Positions 44,568 through 54,340 of a stretch of 64,000 nucleotides of DNA are shown here, in pieces. Within the stretch, counting starts at the first letter, position 1. Every line of letters starts with the position of its first letter. The position numbers and the translations under genes are program-made. The stretch is from Antiquaquibacter oligotrophicus (lineage in GTDB: Bacteria; Actinomycetota; Actinomycetes; Actinomycetales; Microbacteriaceae). The stretch is taken from positions 1,054,001-1,118,000 of the forward strand of contig NZ_CP085036.1 in assembly GCF_020535405.1 (NCBI RefSeq). Reading direction: 5' to 3'. Under the pieces are notes generated by a model. That model searched no databases and had not been told where the DNA came from. It worked only from the letters and a program-made list of their open reading frames with translations.

Positions 44568-46427
44568 ATGACCGCCAGCCTGACTTCGACCCGCGCCGTC
44601 GCGACCCCGAATGCCTCGGTGCCGGTCACGCGTGTCCACCTTTCCGGACTCGACGGTCTTCGCGCCGTCGCCGTGCTCGCTGTCATGGTGTTCCACTTCA
44701 CGCCGATCGCCGCCCCCGGCGGGTACATCGGAGTTGATGTCTTTTTTGTCATCAGCGGCTTCCTCATCACGGGCCTGCTGCTGCGCGAGCACACATCGCG
44801 CGGCCGGATCTCACTGAGACAGTTCTGGATGCGACGCGCTCGACGCCTCCTGCCAGCCCTCGTTCTGGTTGTCGCGGTATGCAGCGCCGCTGCCTTTTTC
44901 GTCGGTGGGGACGTCATCGTCGGTCTGGGTGTGCAGATTCTGGGGGCCGCCACCTTCAGCAGCAACTGGATTTACATCGCGCAGGGCACGAGCTACTTCG
45001 ATGGCACAACACCGGAGCTCTTCCGAAATCTGTGGTCCCTCGCGGTCGAGGAGCAGTTCTACCTCGTCTGGCCACTCCTGCTCGTCGCACTCCTGCTGCT
45101 CCGGAAGCGTCGCACACGCATCGCCATTGTGCTTGCCATCGCCGCAGCATCCGCCGCCGCCATGGCCGTGCTCGCTCCAGCATCGGGCGATGCCACGCGT
45201 GTCTACTACGGCACCGATACCCATGCCTTCGGTCTCGCGCTCGGTGCCGCGCTGGCGATGCTGCTCTCCGCTCGGTTCTCCCCAGGCTCCGTCGCGCCAC
45301 CCCGACGCTGGTTGGCGTGGGCCGGCGCTGTCGCCGTCGGTGGCATCGTTTTGCTCGCCGTGGCGATGCCGGCAGAGGATCCCTTCGTCACGCGGGGTGG
45401 CCTGGTACTCGTCGCACTCCTGACGGTTGTCGCCATCGCGGGAGCCACCGAAGCGGGCTCGTGGCTCGGGCGCTCACTCGATGCGGCACCCTTGCGATGG
45501 ATCGGTGAGCGGTCGTACGGCCTCTACCTCTGGCATTGGCCGGTGCTCATCCTCGTAGCCGCAACACTGCCTCGGGATGCCGCGTGGTGGACGGCCCCGG
45601 TTCTCGCCCTCGCCATCACGACCCTCGCTGCGGCGCTCTCCTATTCATTCGTGGAGCTCCCCATCAGGCGCAGCGGGGTTCGCGCCTACGTCGCGGACCG
45701 CCGTCGCACAGTCGCGGGGAGCATCGGGCTGCTGGCGGCCTTCGCACTCGCCGTGAGCGCCGTAGCCCTCGACCCCGGCAAGACCTCCGCCCAGATCGCC
45801 ATCGAGGAAGGGGCCGCTGCGGTGGCTGCGGCGACGGCGCGGGCACAGGAGGCAGCGGCAACCACCGATCCTGCACCGGACGAGCCGGACCTCGTGACCG
45901 GCGACCAGGTCTACGCGATCGGTGATTCCGTCATGCTCGCCGCCGCACCGTGGTTACAGGAAAGGTTGCCCGGCATCGCTATCGACGCGGAGGTGTCCCG
46001 GTCGATGTTTGTCGCACCGTCGCTCGTCCAGGCCGCCGTCGACGCAGGCACCATGCGTCCCATCCTCGTTCTGGGGCTCGCCACCAACGGAGACGTCGAC
46101 CCGGACGATCTGGCGGAGGTACTTGACATCCTCGGACCCGACCGGCTTCTCGTTGTCGTCAACGGCCAGGCGCCCCGCGACTGGATCCCCATCGGCAACC
46201 AGGTTGTGGCCGACTTTGCCCGGTCCGAGCGCGAAGTCGAGCTCGCTGACTGGCACGGTGCCATCGCCCCGAACATCCATGAACTCGCGAGCGATGAGGT
46301 CCACCCCGGTGGCCCCATCAGCGGTGGCATCTACGTGGACTCGGTGATGGATGCCCTGCAGCGCCTCTCCGAACTGCCGGCACCTCTCGACGAGGTCTAC
46401 GACCCCTCCGTCAACCGCGTCATCTGA
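44568..46427 (+). CDS. OatA-like acyltransferase with SGNH domain
   Basis: A 619-residue membrane acyltransferase. The acyltransferase-3 domain with about eleven helices spans residues 25-410 (SGLDGLRAVAVLAVMVFHF, His43; then DVFFVISGFLI). A short coiled region follows and an extracellular SGNH domain, with catalytic Ser in AIGDSVML near 450 and the Asp/His pair in DEVHPGG near 590. This two-domain plan transfers acetyl groups to cell-wall sugars outside the cell. The start at 44568 is 34 bp from the divergent truA start; an earlier in-frame ATG would overlap truA. Confidence 0.9.
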   Translation: MTASLTSTRAVATPNASVPVTRVHLSGLDGLRAVAVLAVMVFHFTPIAAPGGYIGVDVFFVISGFLITGLLLREHTSRGRISLRQFWMRRARRLLPALVLVVAVCSAAAFFVGGDVIVGLGVQILGAATFSSNWIYIAQGTSYFDGTTPELFRNLWSLAVEEQFYLVWPLLLVALLLLRKRRTRIAIVLAIAAASAAAMAVLAPASGDATRVYYGTDTHAFGLALGAALAMLLSARFSPGSVAPPRRWLAWAGAVAVGGIVLLAVAMPAEDPFVTRGGLVLVALLTVVAIAGATEAGSWLGRSLDAAPLRWIGERSYGLYLWHWPVLILVAATLPRDAAWWTAPVLALAITTLAAALSYSFVELPIRRSGVRAYVADRRRTVAGSIGLLAAFALAVSAVALDPGKTSAQIAIEEGAAAVAAATARAQEAAATTDPAPDEPDLVTGDQVYAIGDSVMLAAAPWLQERLPGIAIDAEVSRSMFVAPSLVQAAVDAGTMRPILVLGLATNGDVDPDDLAEVLDILGPDRLLVVVNGQAPRDWIPIGNQVVADFARSEREVELADWHGAIAPNIHELASDEVHPGGPISGGIYVDSVMDALQRLSELPAPLDEVYDPSVNRVI

Positions 46428-46440
46428 TAGCCGTTAACGC

Positions 46441-46469
46441 AGGAACCCCGCCACGAGGGCGGGGTTCCT
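46441..46469. terminator. Bidirectional terminator between acyltransferase and rplQ
   Basis: A perfect 12-bp stem (AGGAACCCCGCC and complement) with a 5-base loop, between the convergent stops. Confidence 0.85.
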
Positions 46470-46489
46470 GATGAACTTCGTGCGAGACG

Positions 46490-47053
46490 TTACTTCGCTT
46501 CGTCCTCGGCGGGAGCGTCGTCGGCGACCTCCGCGTCAGCGTCAGCGACCTCGTCTGCGACCGTCTCGTTCTCGACGTCGGGGGTCGACTCCTCGACCTC
46601 GGCGGCCGTCTCGGTCTCCTCGACCGACTCGGTCTCCTCGGCGACGGGCGCCGCAGCCTTCGTCGAAGCCTTGGTCGACTTCGCCTTCGGCTTCACCGGC
46701 TCGAGCACGAGCTCGATCTGAACCATAGGAGCGTTGTCGCCCTTGCGGAAACCGAGCTTCGTGATGCGGGTGTATCCGCCTTCACGGTTCTCGACGAGCG
46801 GTGCGATCTCCGTGAAGAGCTCGTGAACGACCGTCTTGTCGCCGATGACCGACAGCACGCGACGACGTGCGTGAAGGTCGCCACGCTTGGCGAACGTGAT
46901 CAGGCGCTCAGCGACGGGACGCAGACGCTTGGCCTTCGTCTCAGTCGTCTTGATGCTCTTGTGAGTGAACAGGGCCGCGGCGAGGTTCGCGAGCAGCAGG
47001 CGCTCGTGCGCCGGTCCTCCGCCGAGTCGGGGTCCCTTGGTGGGTGTAGGCAT
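46490..47053 (-). CDS. rplQ: Ribosomal protein L17 with acidic tail
   Basis: 187 residues. The bL17 core is 1-120 ([19 protein letters not shown], then [15 protein letters not shown]). Residues 121-187 form a tail: first Lys/Ser/Thr, then strongly acidic Glu/Asp/Val/Ala, probably disordered on the ribosome surface. Typical bL17 is 115-130 residues. Last gene of the infA-rpmJ-rpsM-rpsK-rpoA-rplQ group. Confidence 0.96.
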   Translation of the reverse strand: MPTPTKGPRLGGGPAHERLLLANLAAALFTHKSIKTTETKAKRLRPVAERLITFAKRGDLHARRRVLSVIGDKTVVHELFTEIAPLVENREGGYTRITKLGFRKGDNAPMVQIELVLEPVKPKAKSTKASTKAAAPVAEETESVEETETAAEVEESTPDVENETVADEVADADAEVADDAPAEDEAK

Positions 47054-47093
47054 GGTGTGGTTTCTCCAGTACTAAGTACGCTGCGGCGCGGGC

Positions 47094-48089
47094 CTAGGCG
47101 TTGGTCTCGTCGTCGTCGTAGCCGCCGTAGAAGTGCGCGCCGTCGAATCCGGGAACACTGTCCTTGAGCGACAGTCCCATCTCGACGAGCTTGTCCTTCA
47201 CCTCGTCCACCGACTTCTGTCCGAAGTTGCGGATGTTCATGAGCTGCGTCTCCGACAGGGCGACGAGTTCACTCACGGTGTTGATGCCCTCGCGCTTGAG
47301 GCAGTTGTAGCTGCGCACCGAGAGATCGAGGTCCTCGATGGGCATGCTCAGCTCGCTGGAGAGCACAGCGTCGACCGGCGCGGGGCCGATCTCGATACCC
47401 TCCGCCGCGCTGTTGAGCTCACGGGCAAGGCCGAAGAGCTCGGTCAGCGTGCGACCGGCCGAAGCGACGGCATCCCGCGGGCTGATCGCGGACTTGGTCT
47501 CGACATCGACGACGAGGCGGTCGAAGTCGGTGCGCTCACCGGCGCGAGTGGCCTCGACACGGTAGGTGACCTTGAGCACGGGCGAGTAGATGGAGTCGAC
47601 CGGGATCTGGCCGGACTCGCTGAACTCGCTACGGTTCTGCGTCGCCGAGACGTAGCCACGACCACGCTCGATGGTCAGCTCGAGCTCGAACTTCGCCTTG
47701 TCGTTCAGCGTTGCGATGACGAGCTCGGGGTTGTGGACCTCAACGCCGGCCGGAGCCGAAATGTCGGCGGCCGTGACCTCGCCCGCGCCCTGCTTGCGCA
47801 GGTACGCGGTGATGGGCTCATCGTGCTCACTCGAGACGACCAGGTTCTTGATGTTGAGGATGATCTCGGTGACATCCTCCTTGACACCGGCAACGGTGTC
47901 GAACTCGTGAGGCACGCCATCGATACGGATGCTCGTGACCGCTGCGCCGGGGATCGACGACAGCAGGGTGCGGCGCAGGGAGTTGCCGAGCGTGTAGCCG
48001 AAGCCAGGCTCGAGGGGCTCGATGACAAACCGCGAACGGAACTCGGAGATGTTCTCCTCAGCGAGGGTGGGGCGCTGTGCAATAAGCAC
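47094..48089 (-). CDS. rpoA: RNA polymerase alpha subunit
   Basis: 331 residues, the normal length. N-terminal dimerisation domain ([29 protein letters not shown] region) and C-terminal domain with paired helix-hairpin-helix ([18 protein letters not shown], then [19 protein letters not shown]). The GTG start follows AAGGAATCATCA. A 179-bp gap with two hairpins separates it from rpsK. Confidence 0.98.
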   Translation of the reverse strand: MLIAQRPTLAEENISEFRSRFVIEPLEPGFGYTLGNSLRRTLLSSIPGAAVTSIRIDGVPHEFDTVAGVKEDVTEIILNIKNLVVSSEHDEPITAYLRKQGAGEVTAADISAPAGVEVHNPELVIATLNDKAKFELELTIERGRGYVSATQNRSEFSESGQIPVDSIYSPVLKVTYRVEATRAGERTDFDRLVVDVETKSAISPRDAVASAGRTLTELFGLARELNSAAEGIEIGPAPVDAVLSSELSMPIEDLDLSVRSYNCLKREGINTVSELVALSETQLMNIRNFGQKSVDEVKDKLVEMGLSLKDSVPGFDGAHFYGGYDDDETNA

Positions 48090-48233
48090 TGATGATTCCT
48101 TTCGGCGAGGTGTCCGCTATTTGACACCTGGGTACGACGGGTGGCTGGCCCGCCGGTCTGTTGAGTTATTAGCGCGCTTGTCTATGGCGCAGGTACTACG
48201 TAACCGCGACCGGGACGGTCGCGGCGTTTGACC

Positions 48234-48261
48234 GAGCGGGGGCCAGAAATGGCCCCCGCTC
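48234..48261 (-). terminator. Hairpin between rpsK and rpoA
   Basis: A perfect 12-bp stem (GAGCGGGGGCCA and complement) with a GAAA/TTTC loop, 7 bases after the rpsK stop and without a T-tract. A second smaller hairpin (CCGCGACC/GGTCGCGG) follows near 48203-48224. It could attenuate transcription into rpoA. Confidence 0.65.
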
Positions 48262-48268
48262 TATCGAG

Positions 48269-48667
48269 TCAAACGCGGCGACGCTTCGGCGGGCGGCACC
48301 CGTTGTGCGCCTGCGGGGTCACATCGTTGATCGAACCCACCTCGAGGCCGGCGGCCTGAAGCGAGCGGATCGCCGTCTCACGACCCGATCCCGGGCCCTT
48401 GACGAAAACGTCAACCTTCTTGAGCCCGTGCTCCTGCGCCTGACGCGCAGCAGACTCGGCGGAAAGCTGAGCGGCGAACGGGGTCGACTTACGCGAACCC
48501 TTGAAGCCGACGGTGCCGGACGAAGCCCAGCTGATGACCGCTCCGGTCGGGTCGGTGATCGTCACGATCGTGTTGTTGAACGTCGACTTGATGTGGGCCT
48601 GGCCCAGCGCGATGTTCTTCTTGTCCTTCTTGCGCGGCTTACGAACGGCCGATTTTGGTGCTGCCAA
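48269..48667 (-). CDS. rpsK: Ribosomal protein S11
   Basis: 132 residues, complete uS11: [27 protein letters not shown] and C-terminal [18 protein letters not shown]. The start is TTG at 48667, preceded by AGGAG at 6 bases; no ATG or GTG fits. It lies 48 bp after rpsM. Confidence 0.97.
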   Translation of the reverse strand: MAAPKSAVRKPRKKDKKNIALGQAHIKSTFNNTIVTITDPTGAVISWASSGTVGFKGSRKSTPFAAQLSAESAARQAQEHGLKKVDVFVKGPGSGRETAIRSLQAAGLEVGSINDVTPQAHNGCRPPKRRRV

Positions 48668-48715
48668 TGTTTTCTCCTAAAACCTGTGGCGACGCCGGTG
48701 GGCTAAACCCAGCGA

Positions 48716-49090
48716 CTATCGGGCCTTCTTCTTGCCTGCAACGGTGCGCTTCGGTCCCTTACGGGTACGAGCGTTGGTCTTGGTGCGCTGCCCGTGGACG
48801 GGCAGACCCTTGCGGTGACGGATTCCCTGGTAGGAACCGATCTCGACCTTGCGACGGATGTCCGCTGCGACCTCACGGCGCAGGTCACCCTCGACCTTGA
48901 AGTTGCCCTCGACGTAGTCGCGGAGGGCGATGAGCTGGTCGTCGGTGAGATCCTTGACGCGGATGTCCCCGTTGATGCCGGTGTCGGCGAGGGTCTTGAG
49001 TGCCCTCGTGCGGCCAACACCGTAGATGTACGTCAGTGCGACCTCCACGCGCTTATCGCGCGGGATGTCAACGCCTGCTAGACGTGCCAT
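48716..49090 (-). CDS. rpsM: Ribosomal protein S13
   Basis: 124 residues: [26 protein letters not shown], then the [25 protein letters not shown] basic tail that reaches the P-site tRNA. Normal length for actinobacteria. A hairpin lies between it and rpmJ. Confidence 0.97.
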   Translation of the reverse strand: MARLAGVDIPRDKRVEVALTYIYGVGRTRALKTLADTGINGDIRVKDLTDDQLIALRDYVEGNFKVEGDLRREVAADIRRKVEIGSYQGIRHRKGLPVHGQRTKTNARTRKGPKRTVAGKKKAR

Positions 49091-49219
49091 GGTGGCTTCT
49101 CCTGTGAGTGAGTGGAGGTGTGGTGCACCGCCGGTGCCCGGGCCTCCAACCCGAGGTGTCCCCCGCCCCGAAGGGTGGGATCTGGCGGTGCGGTTCTGTA
49201 TTCAGTTACGAGCTTTTGG

Positions 49220-49242
49220 GAGGGGCGCTGTCAGCGCCCCTC
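49220..49242 (-). terminator. Hairpin between rpmJ and rpsM
   Basis: A perfect 10-bp stem (GAGGGGCGCT/AGCGCCCCTC) with a 3-base loop, 4 bases after the rpmJ stop, followed on the minus strand by CCAAAAG. It may attenuate rather than end the transcript, because rpsM needs a promoter otherwise. Confidence 0.6.
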
Positions 49243-49246
49243 GGCA

Positions 49247-49363
49247 TCAACCCTGACGTTGCTTGTGGCGCGGGTTCGACTTGCAGATCACCATGACGCG
49301 GCCGTTACGACGGATGACGCGGCAGTGGTCGCAGATGGGCTTGACGCTGGGGTTTACCTTCAT
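49247..49363 (-). CDS. rpmJ: Ribosomal protein L36
   Basis: 38 residues: [20 protein letters not shown] and onward to KQRQG. It keeps the four zinc ligands (Cys11, Cys14, Cys27, His33), so this is the zinc-binding form; some actinobacteria also carry a zinc-free copy. It lies 65 bp after infA and is too short for common ORF cut-offs. Confidence 0.97.
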   Translation of the reverse strand: MKVNPSVKPICDHCRVIRRNGRVMVICKSNPRHKQRQG

Positions 49364-49428
49364 GATTGTTCCTATTCGCTGTCTTCGTACCCACGGATGA
49401 CCGTGGGCCGTTACTTCTCAGCGGATCT

Positions 49429-49650
49429 TTACTTGTAGCGGTAGGTGATACGGCCGCGTGTCAGGTCGTACGGGCTCAACTCGACCACTACGCGGTCCTC
49501 GGGGAGGATCCGGATGTAGTTCTGTCGCATCTTGCCGGAGATGTGAGCAAGCACCTTGTGGCCGTTCGTCAACTCAACGCGGAACATCGCGTTGGGGAGA
49601 GCCTCAACCACCGAGCCTTCAATCTCGATGACGCCGTCTTTCTTGGCCAT
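49429..49650 (-). CDS. infA: Translation initiation factor IF-1
   Basis: 73 residues, an OB fold that binds the ribosomal A site during initiation: [20 protein letters not shown], then [21 protein letters not shown]. It is the first gene after the promoter at 49757-49785. The map gene often found between adk and infA is not here. Confidence 0.98.
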   Translation of the reverse strand: MAKKDGVIEIEGSVVEALPNAMFRVELTNGHKVLAHISGKMRQNYIRILPEDRVVVELSPYDLTRGRITYRYK

Positions 49651-49756
49651 ATCCTCTTCGTCGTTAGAAGTGTGATCCGCTGGTCTGCGGGGGATGTGGT
49701 GTTCGAACGGTGAGCAAATTCGGACACGCCGAAGCGCTTACAAACACCAAAGGTCG

Positions 49757-49785
49757 AGCTTAGGCTATTTCGCTGGCAGTATCAA
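49757..49785 (-). promoter_or_regulatory. infA operon promoter
   Basis: On the minus strand, TTGATA (49785-49780), 17 bases, TAAGCT (49762-49757). The -35 overlaps the adk stop. The segment TAAGCTYGACCTTTGGTGT matches the rplM promoter at all other positions. Confidence 0.65.
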
Positions 49786-50399
49786 GCAGACATCGGCTGC
49801 GGAAAGCCGCGTTCGCTCAGAGCGCTCGTGATGCGCTCAGTGACCTCATCGATCTCGCCGATACCGTTGACCTCGACGAGCAAGCCGCGTGCGCCGTAGA
49901 TGTCGATGATCGGTTCGGTCTGCTCGCGATACACCTCGAGGCGGTGACGAACGACGGAGTCGGAATCATCCGAACGTCCCTGCTCCTGGCCACGCAGGCG
50001 CAACCGCTCGATGACCACCTCCGGGTCGGCGACGATCTCAACGACGGCGTCGAGCGAGTGCCCGTGGCTGAGCAAGATCGCATCGAGCTCACGCACCTGG
50101 TCCGCGGTGCGCGGATACCCGTCGAGCAGGAATCCACCAGCCGCGTCGACCTCGGAGAGGCGGTCGCGGACGAGGTCGTTCGTCAGGGAGTCGGGAACGT
50201 TGTCCCCGGCATCCATATACGCCTTCGCCTTGAGCCCGAGCTCGGTCTCATTCTTCACATTGCTACGGAAGATGTCGCCCGTCGAGATTGCAGGAATGCC
50301 GTAGTACTCCGCCAGCCGTGCCGCCTGCGTTCCCTTGCCCGCGCCGGGAGGACCGATCAGGAGGAGACGCGAAGCGGGTCGTTCCTGCACCGGCGTCAC
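49782..50399 (-). CDS. adk: Adenylate kinase
   Basis: Interconverts ATP + AMP and 2 ADP. 205 residues; P-loop GPPGAGKGTQ at 16-25, AMP site DGYPRTADQ, and a short LID (RLRLRGQEQGRSDDSDSVV) instead of the long zinc-type lid, as in other actinobacteria. The GTG start overlaps the secY stop by 4 bases. Confidence 0.97.
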   Translation of the reverse strand: MTPVQERPASRLLLIGPPGAGKGTQAARLAEYYGIPAISTGDIFRSNVKNETELGLKAKAYMDAGDNVPDSLTNDLVRDRLSEVDAAGGFLLDGYPRTADQVRELDAILLSHGHSLDAVVEIVADPEVVIERLRLRGQEQGRSDDSDSVVRHRLEVYREQTEPIIDIYGARGLLVEVNGIGEIDEVTERITSALSERGFPQPMSA

Positions 50400-51715
50400 C
50401 GCAGCAGGCCCTCGTAGTGCCGCTGCTGAAGCTGGGAATCGATCTGCTTCACCGTCTCAAGTCCGACACCCACGATGATCAGGATGCTCGCGCCGCCGAA
50501 CGGGAAGTTCTGGTTCGCCTGCACGAGAGACAGAGCGAAGAGCGGAATGAGCGCCACGATACCGAGGTACAGCGAGCCGGGCAGCGTTACGCGAGTCAAC
50601 ACGTAGTCGAGGTACTCCGCAGTGGGACGACCCGCGCGGATACCCGGGATGAAGCCGCCGTACTTCTTCATGTTGTCGGCGACGTCCTCCGGGTTGAAGG
50701 TGATCGCGACGTAGAAGTAGGTGAAGCCCACGATGAGGAGGAAGTACACGAGCATGTACAGACCGTTGTCGCCGGTGGCGAAGTAGGTCTGGATCCAGGT
50801 GACCCACTCGGGGTTGTTGCCGTCCGGCGACTGGTTGAACTGCGCGATGAGCGCAGGCAGGTAGAGAAGCGAGGACGCGAAGATCACGGGCACAACACCG
50901 GCCATGTTGACCTTGATGGGGATGTAGGTGTTGTTGCCGCCGTAAGTGCGACGCCCCACCATGCGCTTGGCGTACTGCACGGGAATACGCCGTTGTGATT
51001 GTTCGACGAACACGACCGCGGTCATGATCACCAACCCGACGAGGATCACGAGAATGAAGATCTCCCAGCCGCGGGCCACCTGGATGTTCCACAGGGCCGT
51101 GGGGAAGGTCGCCGCGATCGACGTGAAGATGAGCAGCGACATGCCGTTTCCGACACCACGCTCGGTGATGAGCTCACCGAACCACATGATGAGGCCGGTG
51201 CCGGCGGTCATCGTGATGACCATGAGGAGCATCGCGGGAATCGACTCGTTCGACACGAGCTGGTTACAGGCAGCGACGTTGTTGCCCGGGAAGAGCGCAC
51301 CGCTGCGCGCAACTGTGATGAGGGTGGTCGACTGGAGCACACCGAGCGCGATCGTGAGGTAGCGCGTGTACTGCGTGAGCTTCGACTGACCGGCCTGACC
51401 CTCCTTGTAGAGGGTCTCGAAGTGCGGGATGACCACACGCAGCAGCTGCACGATGATCGACGCCGTGATGTACGGCATGATGCCGAGCGCGAAGATCGAG
51501 AGTTGGAGTAGCGCGCCACCGCTGAAGAGGTTGATGAGGTCGTAGAGGCCCTCGGTGTTGGCGTTGCCGGCGAGACAGGCCTGGACGTTGCCGAAATCGA
51601 CGAACGGTGCCGGGATGAACGATCCCAGGCGGAACAGCGCAACAATGCCGAGTGTGAACCCGATCTTCCTGCGAAGGTCGGGCGTGCGGAAGATCCGCGC
51701 GACAGCTCTAAACAC
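50396..51715 (-). CDS. secY: Protein translocase subunit SecY
   Basis: 439 residues with ten transmembrane helices; the core of the Sec channel. Typical stretches: FRLGSFIPAP, the plug region after helix 1, RGVGNGMSLLIF and PGIRAGRPTAEYLDYVL near the C-terminus. The GTG start is preceded by GGAGG at 4 bases. A strong hairpin separates it from rplO, so it may be partly uncoupled from the ribosomal genes. Confidence 0.97.
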   Translation of the reverse strand: MFRAVARIFRTPDLRRKIGFTLGIVALFRLGSFIPAPFVDFGNVQACLAGNANTEGLYDLINLFSGGALLQLSIFALGIMPYITASIIVQLLRVVIPHFETLYKEGQAGQSKLTQYTRYLTIALGVLQSTTLITVARSGALFPGNNVAACNQLVSNESIPAMLLMVITMTAGTGLIMWFGELITERGVGNGMSLLIFTSIAATFPTALWNIQVARGWEIFILVILVGLVIMTAVVFVEQSQRRIPVQYAKRMVGRRTYGGNNTYIPIKVNMAGVVPVIFASSLLYLPALIAQFNQSPDGNNPEWVTWIQTYFATGDNGLYMLVYFLLIVGFTYFYVAITFNPEDVADNMKKYGGFIPGIRAGRPTAEYLDYVLTRVTLPGSLYLGIVALIPLFALSLVQANQNFPFGGASILIIVGVGLETVKQIDSQLQQRHYEGLLR

Positions 51716-51743
51716 AAGGCCTCCGATTACTTAGGTGTGCAGC

Positions 51744-51772
51744 GGGTGGGGCACCGCCGTGGTGCCCCACCC
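51744..51772 (-). terminator. Hairpin between rplO and secY
   Basis: A perfect 12-bp stem (GGGTGGGGCACC and complement) with a 5-base loop. No T-tract on the minus strand. Possible attenuator separating the spc ribosomal block from secY-adk. Confidence 0.65.
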
Positions 51773-51794
51773 GAATAAAGCCAGACGGGTTCGG

Positions 51795-52538
51795 TTACTT
51801 GACTGAACCGCCAGCCGCGACGATCTTCTGCTCAGCAGAGCCGGAGACCTTGTCGACTGCAACGTTCAGCTTAACCGTAATGTCACCGTTACCAAGAACC
51901 TTGACCTTCTCGTTCTTGCGGACGGCGCCCTTGGCGACGAGGTCACTCACCGTGACGTCTCCACCCTTGGGGTAGAGCTCGGCGAGCTTCTCGAGGTTGA
52001 CGACCTGGTACTCGACCCGGAACGGGTTCTTGAAGCCGCGCAGCTTGGGCGCGCGCATCACGAAGTTCAGGTTGCCGCCCTCGAAACCGGCGCGCATCTG
52101 GTAACGAGCCTTGGTTCCCTTGGTACCGCGACCTGCCGTCTTACCCTTCGAGCCCTCACCGCGTCCGACGCGGGTCTTGTCCTTCTTCGCGCCAGCGGCG
52201 GGACGAAGGTGGTGGGCCTTGAGTACCTGCGGGCGGGAAGCGACGTCAGACGACGTCTCCTTCTTCGCCGCAGCGGGCTTCTTGGCGGTGGTCTTGGCGG
52301 GAGCCTTGTCCGCAGCAGCAGCCTTGGCCGGGGCCTTGTCCGCAGCAGCAGCCTTGGCTGGAGCCTTATCGGCGGCGGCCTTGGCCGGAGCCTTCTTCTC
52401 GGCTGCAGCCTTGGGAGCGGCGTCCTTGGTGGCGGCGGCCTTCGCCGGAGCCTTCTTCTCGGCAGCAGCCTTGGGAGCAGCGTCCTTCGCGGCGCTGGCC
52501 TTCGCTGGGGCCTTCTTGGGGGTGGCTTCGTCAGCCAT
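51795..52538 (-). CDS. rplO: Ribosomal protein L15 with long Ala/Lys repeat extension
   Basis: 247 residues; normal uL15 is about 145-150. The core starts near residue 105 ([22 protein letters not shown]). Residues 1-100 are almost only Ala, Lys, Pro, Asp and Glu in repeats: a 20-residue unit ([20 protein letters not shown]) about twice, then a 10-residue unit ([10 protein letters not shown]) three times. It looks like histone-H1 or AlgP tails and is probably disordered and basic. The DNA (52293-52502) is a matching minisatellite. The ATG overlaps the rpmD stop by one base (TAATG), so the extension is in the natural reading frame. Confidence 0.95.
   Translation of the reverse strand: MADEATPKKAPAKASAAKDAAPKAAAEKKAPAKAAATKDAAPKAAAEKKAPAKAAADKAPAKAAAADKAPAKAAAADKAPAKTTAKKPAAAKKETSSDVASRPQVLKAHHLRPAAGAKKDKTRVGRGEGSKGKTAGRGTKGTKARYQMRAGFEGGNLNFVMRAPKLRGFKNPFRVEYQVVNLEKLAELYPKGGDVTVSDLVAKGAVRKNEKVKVLGNGDITVKLNVAVDKVSGSAEQKIVAAGGSVK
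52293..52502. repeat. In-frame minisatellite in rplO
   Basis: About three 30-bp and two 60-bp imperfect tandem units coding the Ala/Lys/Pro repeats of the L15 extension. Copies differ mostly at third codon positions. Slippage here would change the length of L15 by 10 or 20 residues without a frameshift. Confidence 0.8.
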
Positions 52539-52723
52539 TAGTCAATCTCCTCAACCTTCACGAGGTGAGCAACCGTGCGAACGTAGCCGCGGTTCTGCTG
52601 GTTGTCCTCACGGACGACCACATCACCGATGCGGCGAAGCCCGAGGCTCCGCAGCGTGTGGCGCTGGTTCTGCTTCTCACTGATCGTGGACTTGATCTGG
52701 GTCACCTTCAGGCGTGCAGCCAT
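52538..52723 (-). CDS. rpmD: Ribosomal protein L30
   Basis: 61 residues, normal uL30: [37 protein letters not shown]. It overlaps rpsE and rplO by one base on each side (TGATG, TAATG), giving tight translational coupling. Confidence 0.96.
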   Translation of the reverse strand: MAARLKVTQIKSTISEKQNQRHTLRSLGLRRIGDVVVREDNQQNRGYVRTVAHLVKVEEID

Positions 52724-53427
52724 CAGACACCTGCCTTCTCTGTTGCCGCAGCCTCAGCCTCGGCGCGCAAGAGGCGCGACGGTACGACGTGGTCCACCTC
52801 GAGGCCGCGACGTGCGGCAACCGCACGCGGCTCCTCGAGCTGCTTGAGCGCAGCGACGGTGGCGTGGACGATGTTGATCGTGTTCGACGATCCGAGCGAC
52901 TTGCTCAGAACGTCGTGGATGCCGGCGCACTCGAGCACCGCGCGCACGGGACCACCGGCGATAACACCGGTACCGGCGGATGCGGGGCGCAGAAGCACGA
53001 CGCCGGCAGCGGCCTCACCCTGGACGGGGTGCGGGATCGTCGCGGCGACGCGAGGAACGCGGAAGAAGTTCTTCTTCGCCTCCTCGACACCCTTCGAGAT
53101 CGCGAGCGGAACCTCGCGAGCCTTGCCGTAGCCGACGCCCACCAGGCCGTTGCCGTCTCCGACAACGACGAGTGCGGTGAAGCTGAAGCGACGACCACCC
53201 TTGACGACCTTGGACACGCGGTTGATGGTCACGACGCGCTCGAGGAACTGGCTCTTCTCGGCGTCACGGCCCTGGCCGCGGTCGCGGTTGGGGTTGCGCT
53301 CGCGGCTACCGCGGCGAGCCTCGCGGGGCTCGCTCGTGGTGTCGGTTGCAGGTGCATCCGTCACGGCGGCCTCGGTAACCTCTGCGGTCACGTCCTGCTC
53401 CTTGTTTGTTGTCTCTTCGTTGCTCAC
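52723..53427 (-). CDS. rpsE: Ribosomal protein S5 with N-terminal extension
   Basis: 234 residues. The uS5 core begins near residue 60 ([21 protein letters not shown]) and is complete. The first 58 residues are acidic (Glu/Thr/Asp) and then Arg-rich ([18 protein letters not shown]), low complexity. E. coli S5 is 167 residues. The GTG start overlaps the rplR stop by 4 bases. Confidence 0.96.
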   Translation of the reverse strand: MSNEETTNKEQDVTAEVTEAAVTDAPATDTTSEPREARRGSRERNPNRDRGQGRDAEKSQFLERVVTINRVSKVVKGGRRFSFTALVVVGDGNGLVGVGYGKAREVPLAISKGVEEAKKNFFRVPRVAATIPHPVQGEAAAGVVLLRPASAGTGVIAGGPVRAVLECAGIHDVLSKSLGSSNTINIVHATVAALKQLEEPRAVAARRGLEVDHVVPSRLLRAEAEAAATEKAGV

Positions 53428-53795
53428 AGGCTCAGACCACCTTCCCGGGCGCCATCTGCGATCGCTGCGACGCGTCCCGCGTAGCGGTTGCCACCGCGGT
53501 CGAACACGACCGACTCGATGCCGGCCTTCTTGGCACGGTCTGCCACAAGCTCGCCGACCTTGCGGGCCTTGGCGGTCTTGTCACCGTCGAAGGTGCGCAG
53601 GTCCGCTTCGAGCGTGGACGCCGACGCGATGGTGTGACCCTTCGAGTCATCGACGACCTGCACGAAGACGTGGCGGGCCGAGCGGGTGACCACGAGACGC
53701 GGACGCGCCTCGGTGCCGACGACCTTCTTACGAAGGCGTGCGTGGCGACGGCTCTTGGCCGCCGACTTGCTCTTACCTCTGGTTCCGAGAGCCAT
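53424..53795 (-). CDS. rplR: Ribosomal protein L18
   Basis: 123 residues, uL18 that binds 5S r[44 protein letters not shown] and [24 protein letters not shown]. Starts 2 bp after rplF. Confidence 0.97.
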   Translation of the reverse strand: MALGTRGKSKSAAKSRRHARLRKKVVGTEARPRLVVTRSARHVFVQVVDDSKGHTIASASTLEADLRTFDGDKTAKARKVGELVADRAKKAGIESVVFDRGGNRYAGRVAAIADGAREGGLSL

Positions 53796-53797
53796 GA

Positions 53798-54334
53798 TTA
53801 CTTACCACTCTTTCCGGCCTTGCGGCGGACGACCTCGCCCGCGTAACGCACACCCTTGCCCTTGTACGGCTCGGGCTTGCGCAGCTTGCGAATGTTCGCC
53901 GCGACCTCGCCGACGGCCTGCTTGTCGATGCCGCTGACGGTCAGCTTGTTGTTTCCCTCGACGGTGAACGTGATGCCCGCGGGCGGGTCGACCGTGATGG
54001 AGTGCGAGTATCCGAGAGCGAACTCGACCGAGTTGCCCTTGGCCTGGACGCGGTAACCGGTACCGACGACCTCGAGGCCCTTGGTGTAGCCCTCGGTCAC
54101 ACCGATGATCTGGTTAGCGATCAGCGTGCGCGTGAGACCGTGGAGCGAGCGCGACTCGCGCTCGTCGTTCGGGCGCGTGACGTGGAGCTGGCCATCCTCG
54201 ATCGCCACCTCGATGGGGCTCGCGACGGTGAGCGCGAGCTCACCCTTCGGGCCCTTGACGGCGACGGCCTGGCCGTCGATCTTCACCTCGACCCCGGCAG
54301 GGATCGAGATGGGAAGTCGTCCAATACGTGACAT
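53798..54334 (-). CDS. rplF: Ribosomal protein L6
   Basis: 178 residues, uL6: [17 protein letters not shown], then the C-terminal [26 protein letters not shown]. Normal length. Six bp after rpsH. Confidence 0.97.
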   Translation of the reverse strand: MSRIGRLPISIPAGVEVKIDGQAVAVKGPKGELALTVASPIEVAIEDGQLHVTRPNDERESRSLHGLTRTLIANQIIGVTEGYTKGLEVVGTGYRVQAKGNSVEFALGYSHSITVDPPAGITFTVEGNNKLTVSGIDKQAVGEVAANIRKLRKPEPYKGKGVRYAGEVVRRKAGKSGK

Positions 54335-54340
54335 GACGAG

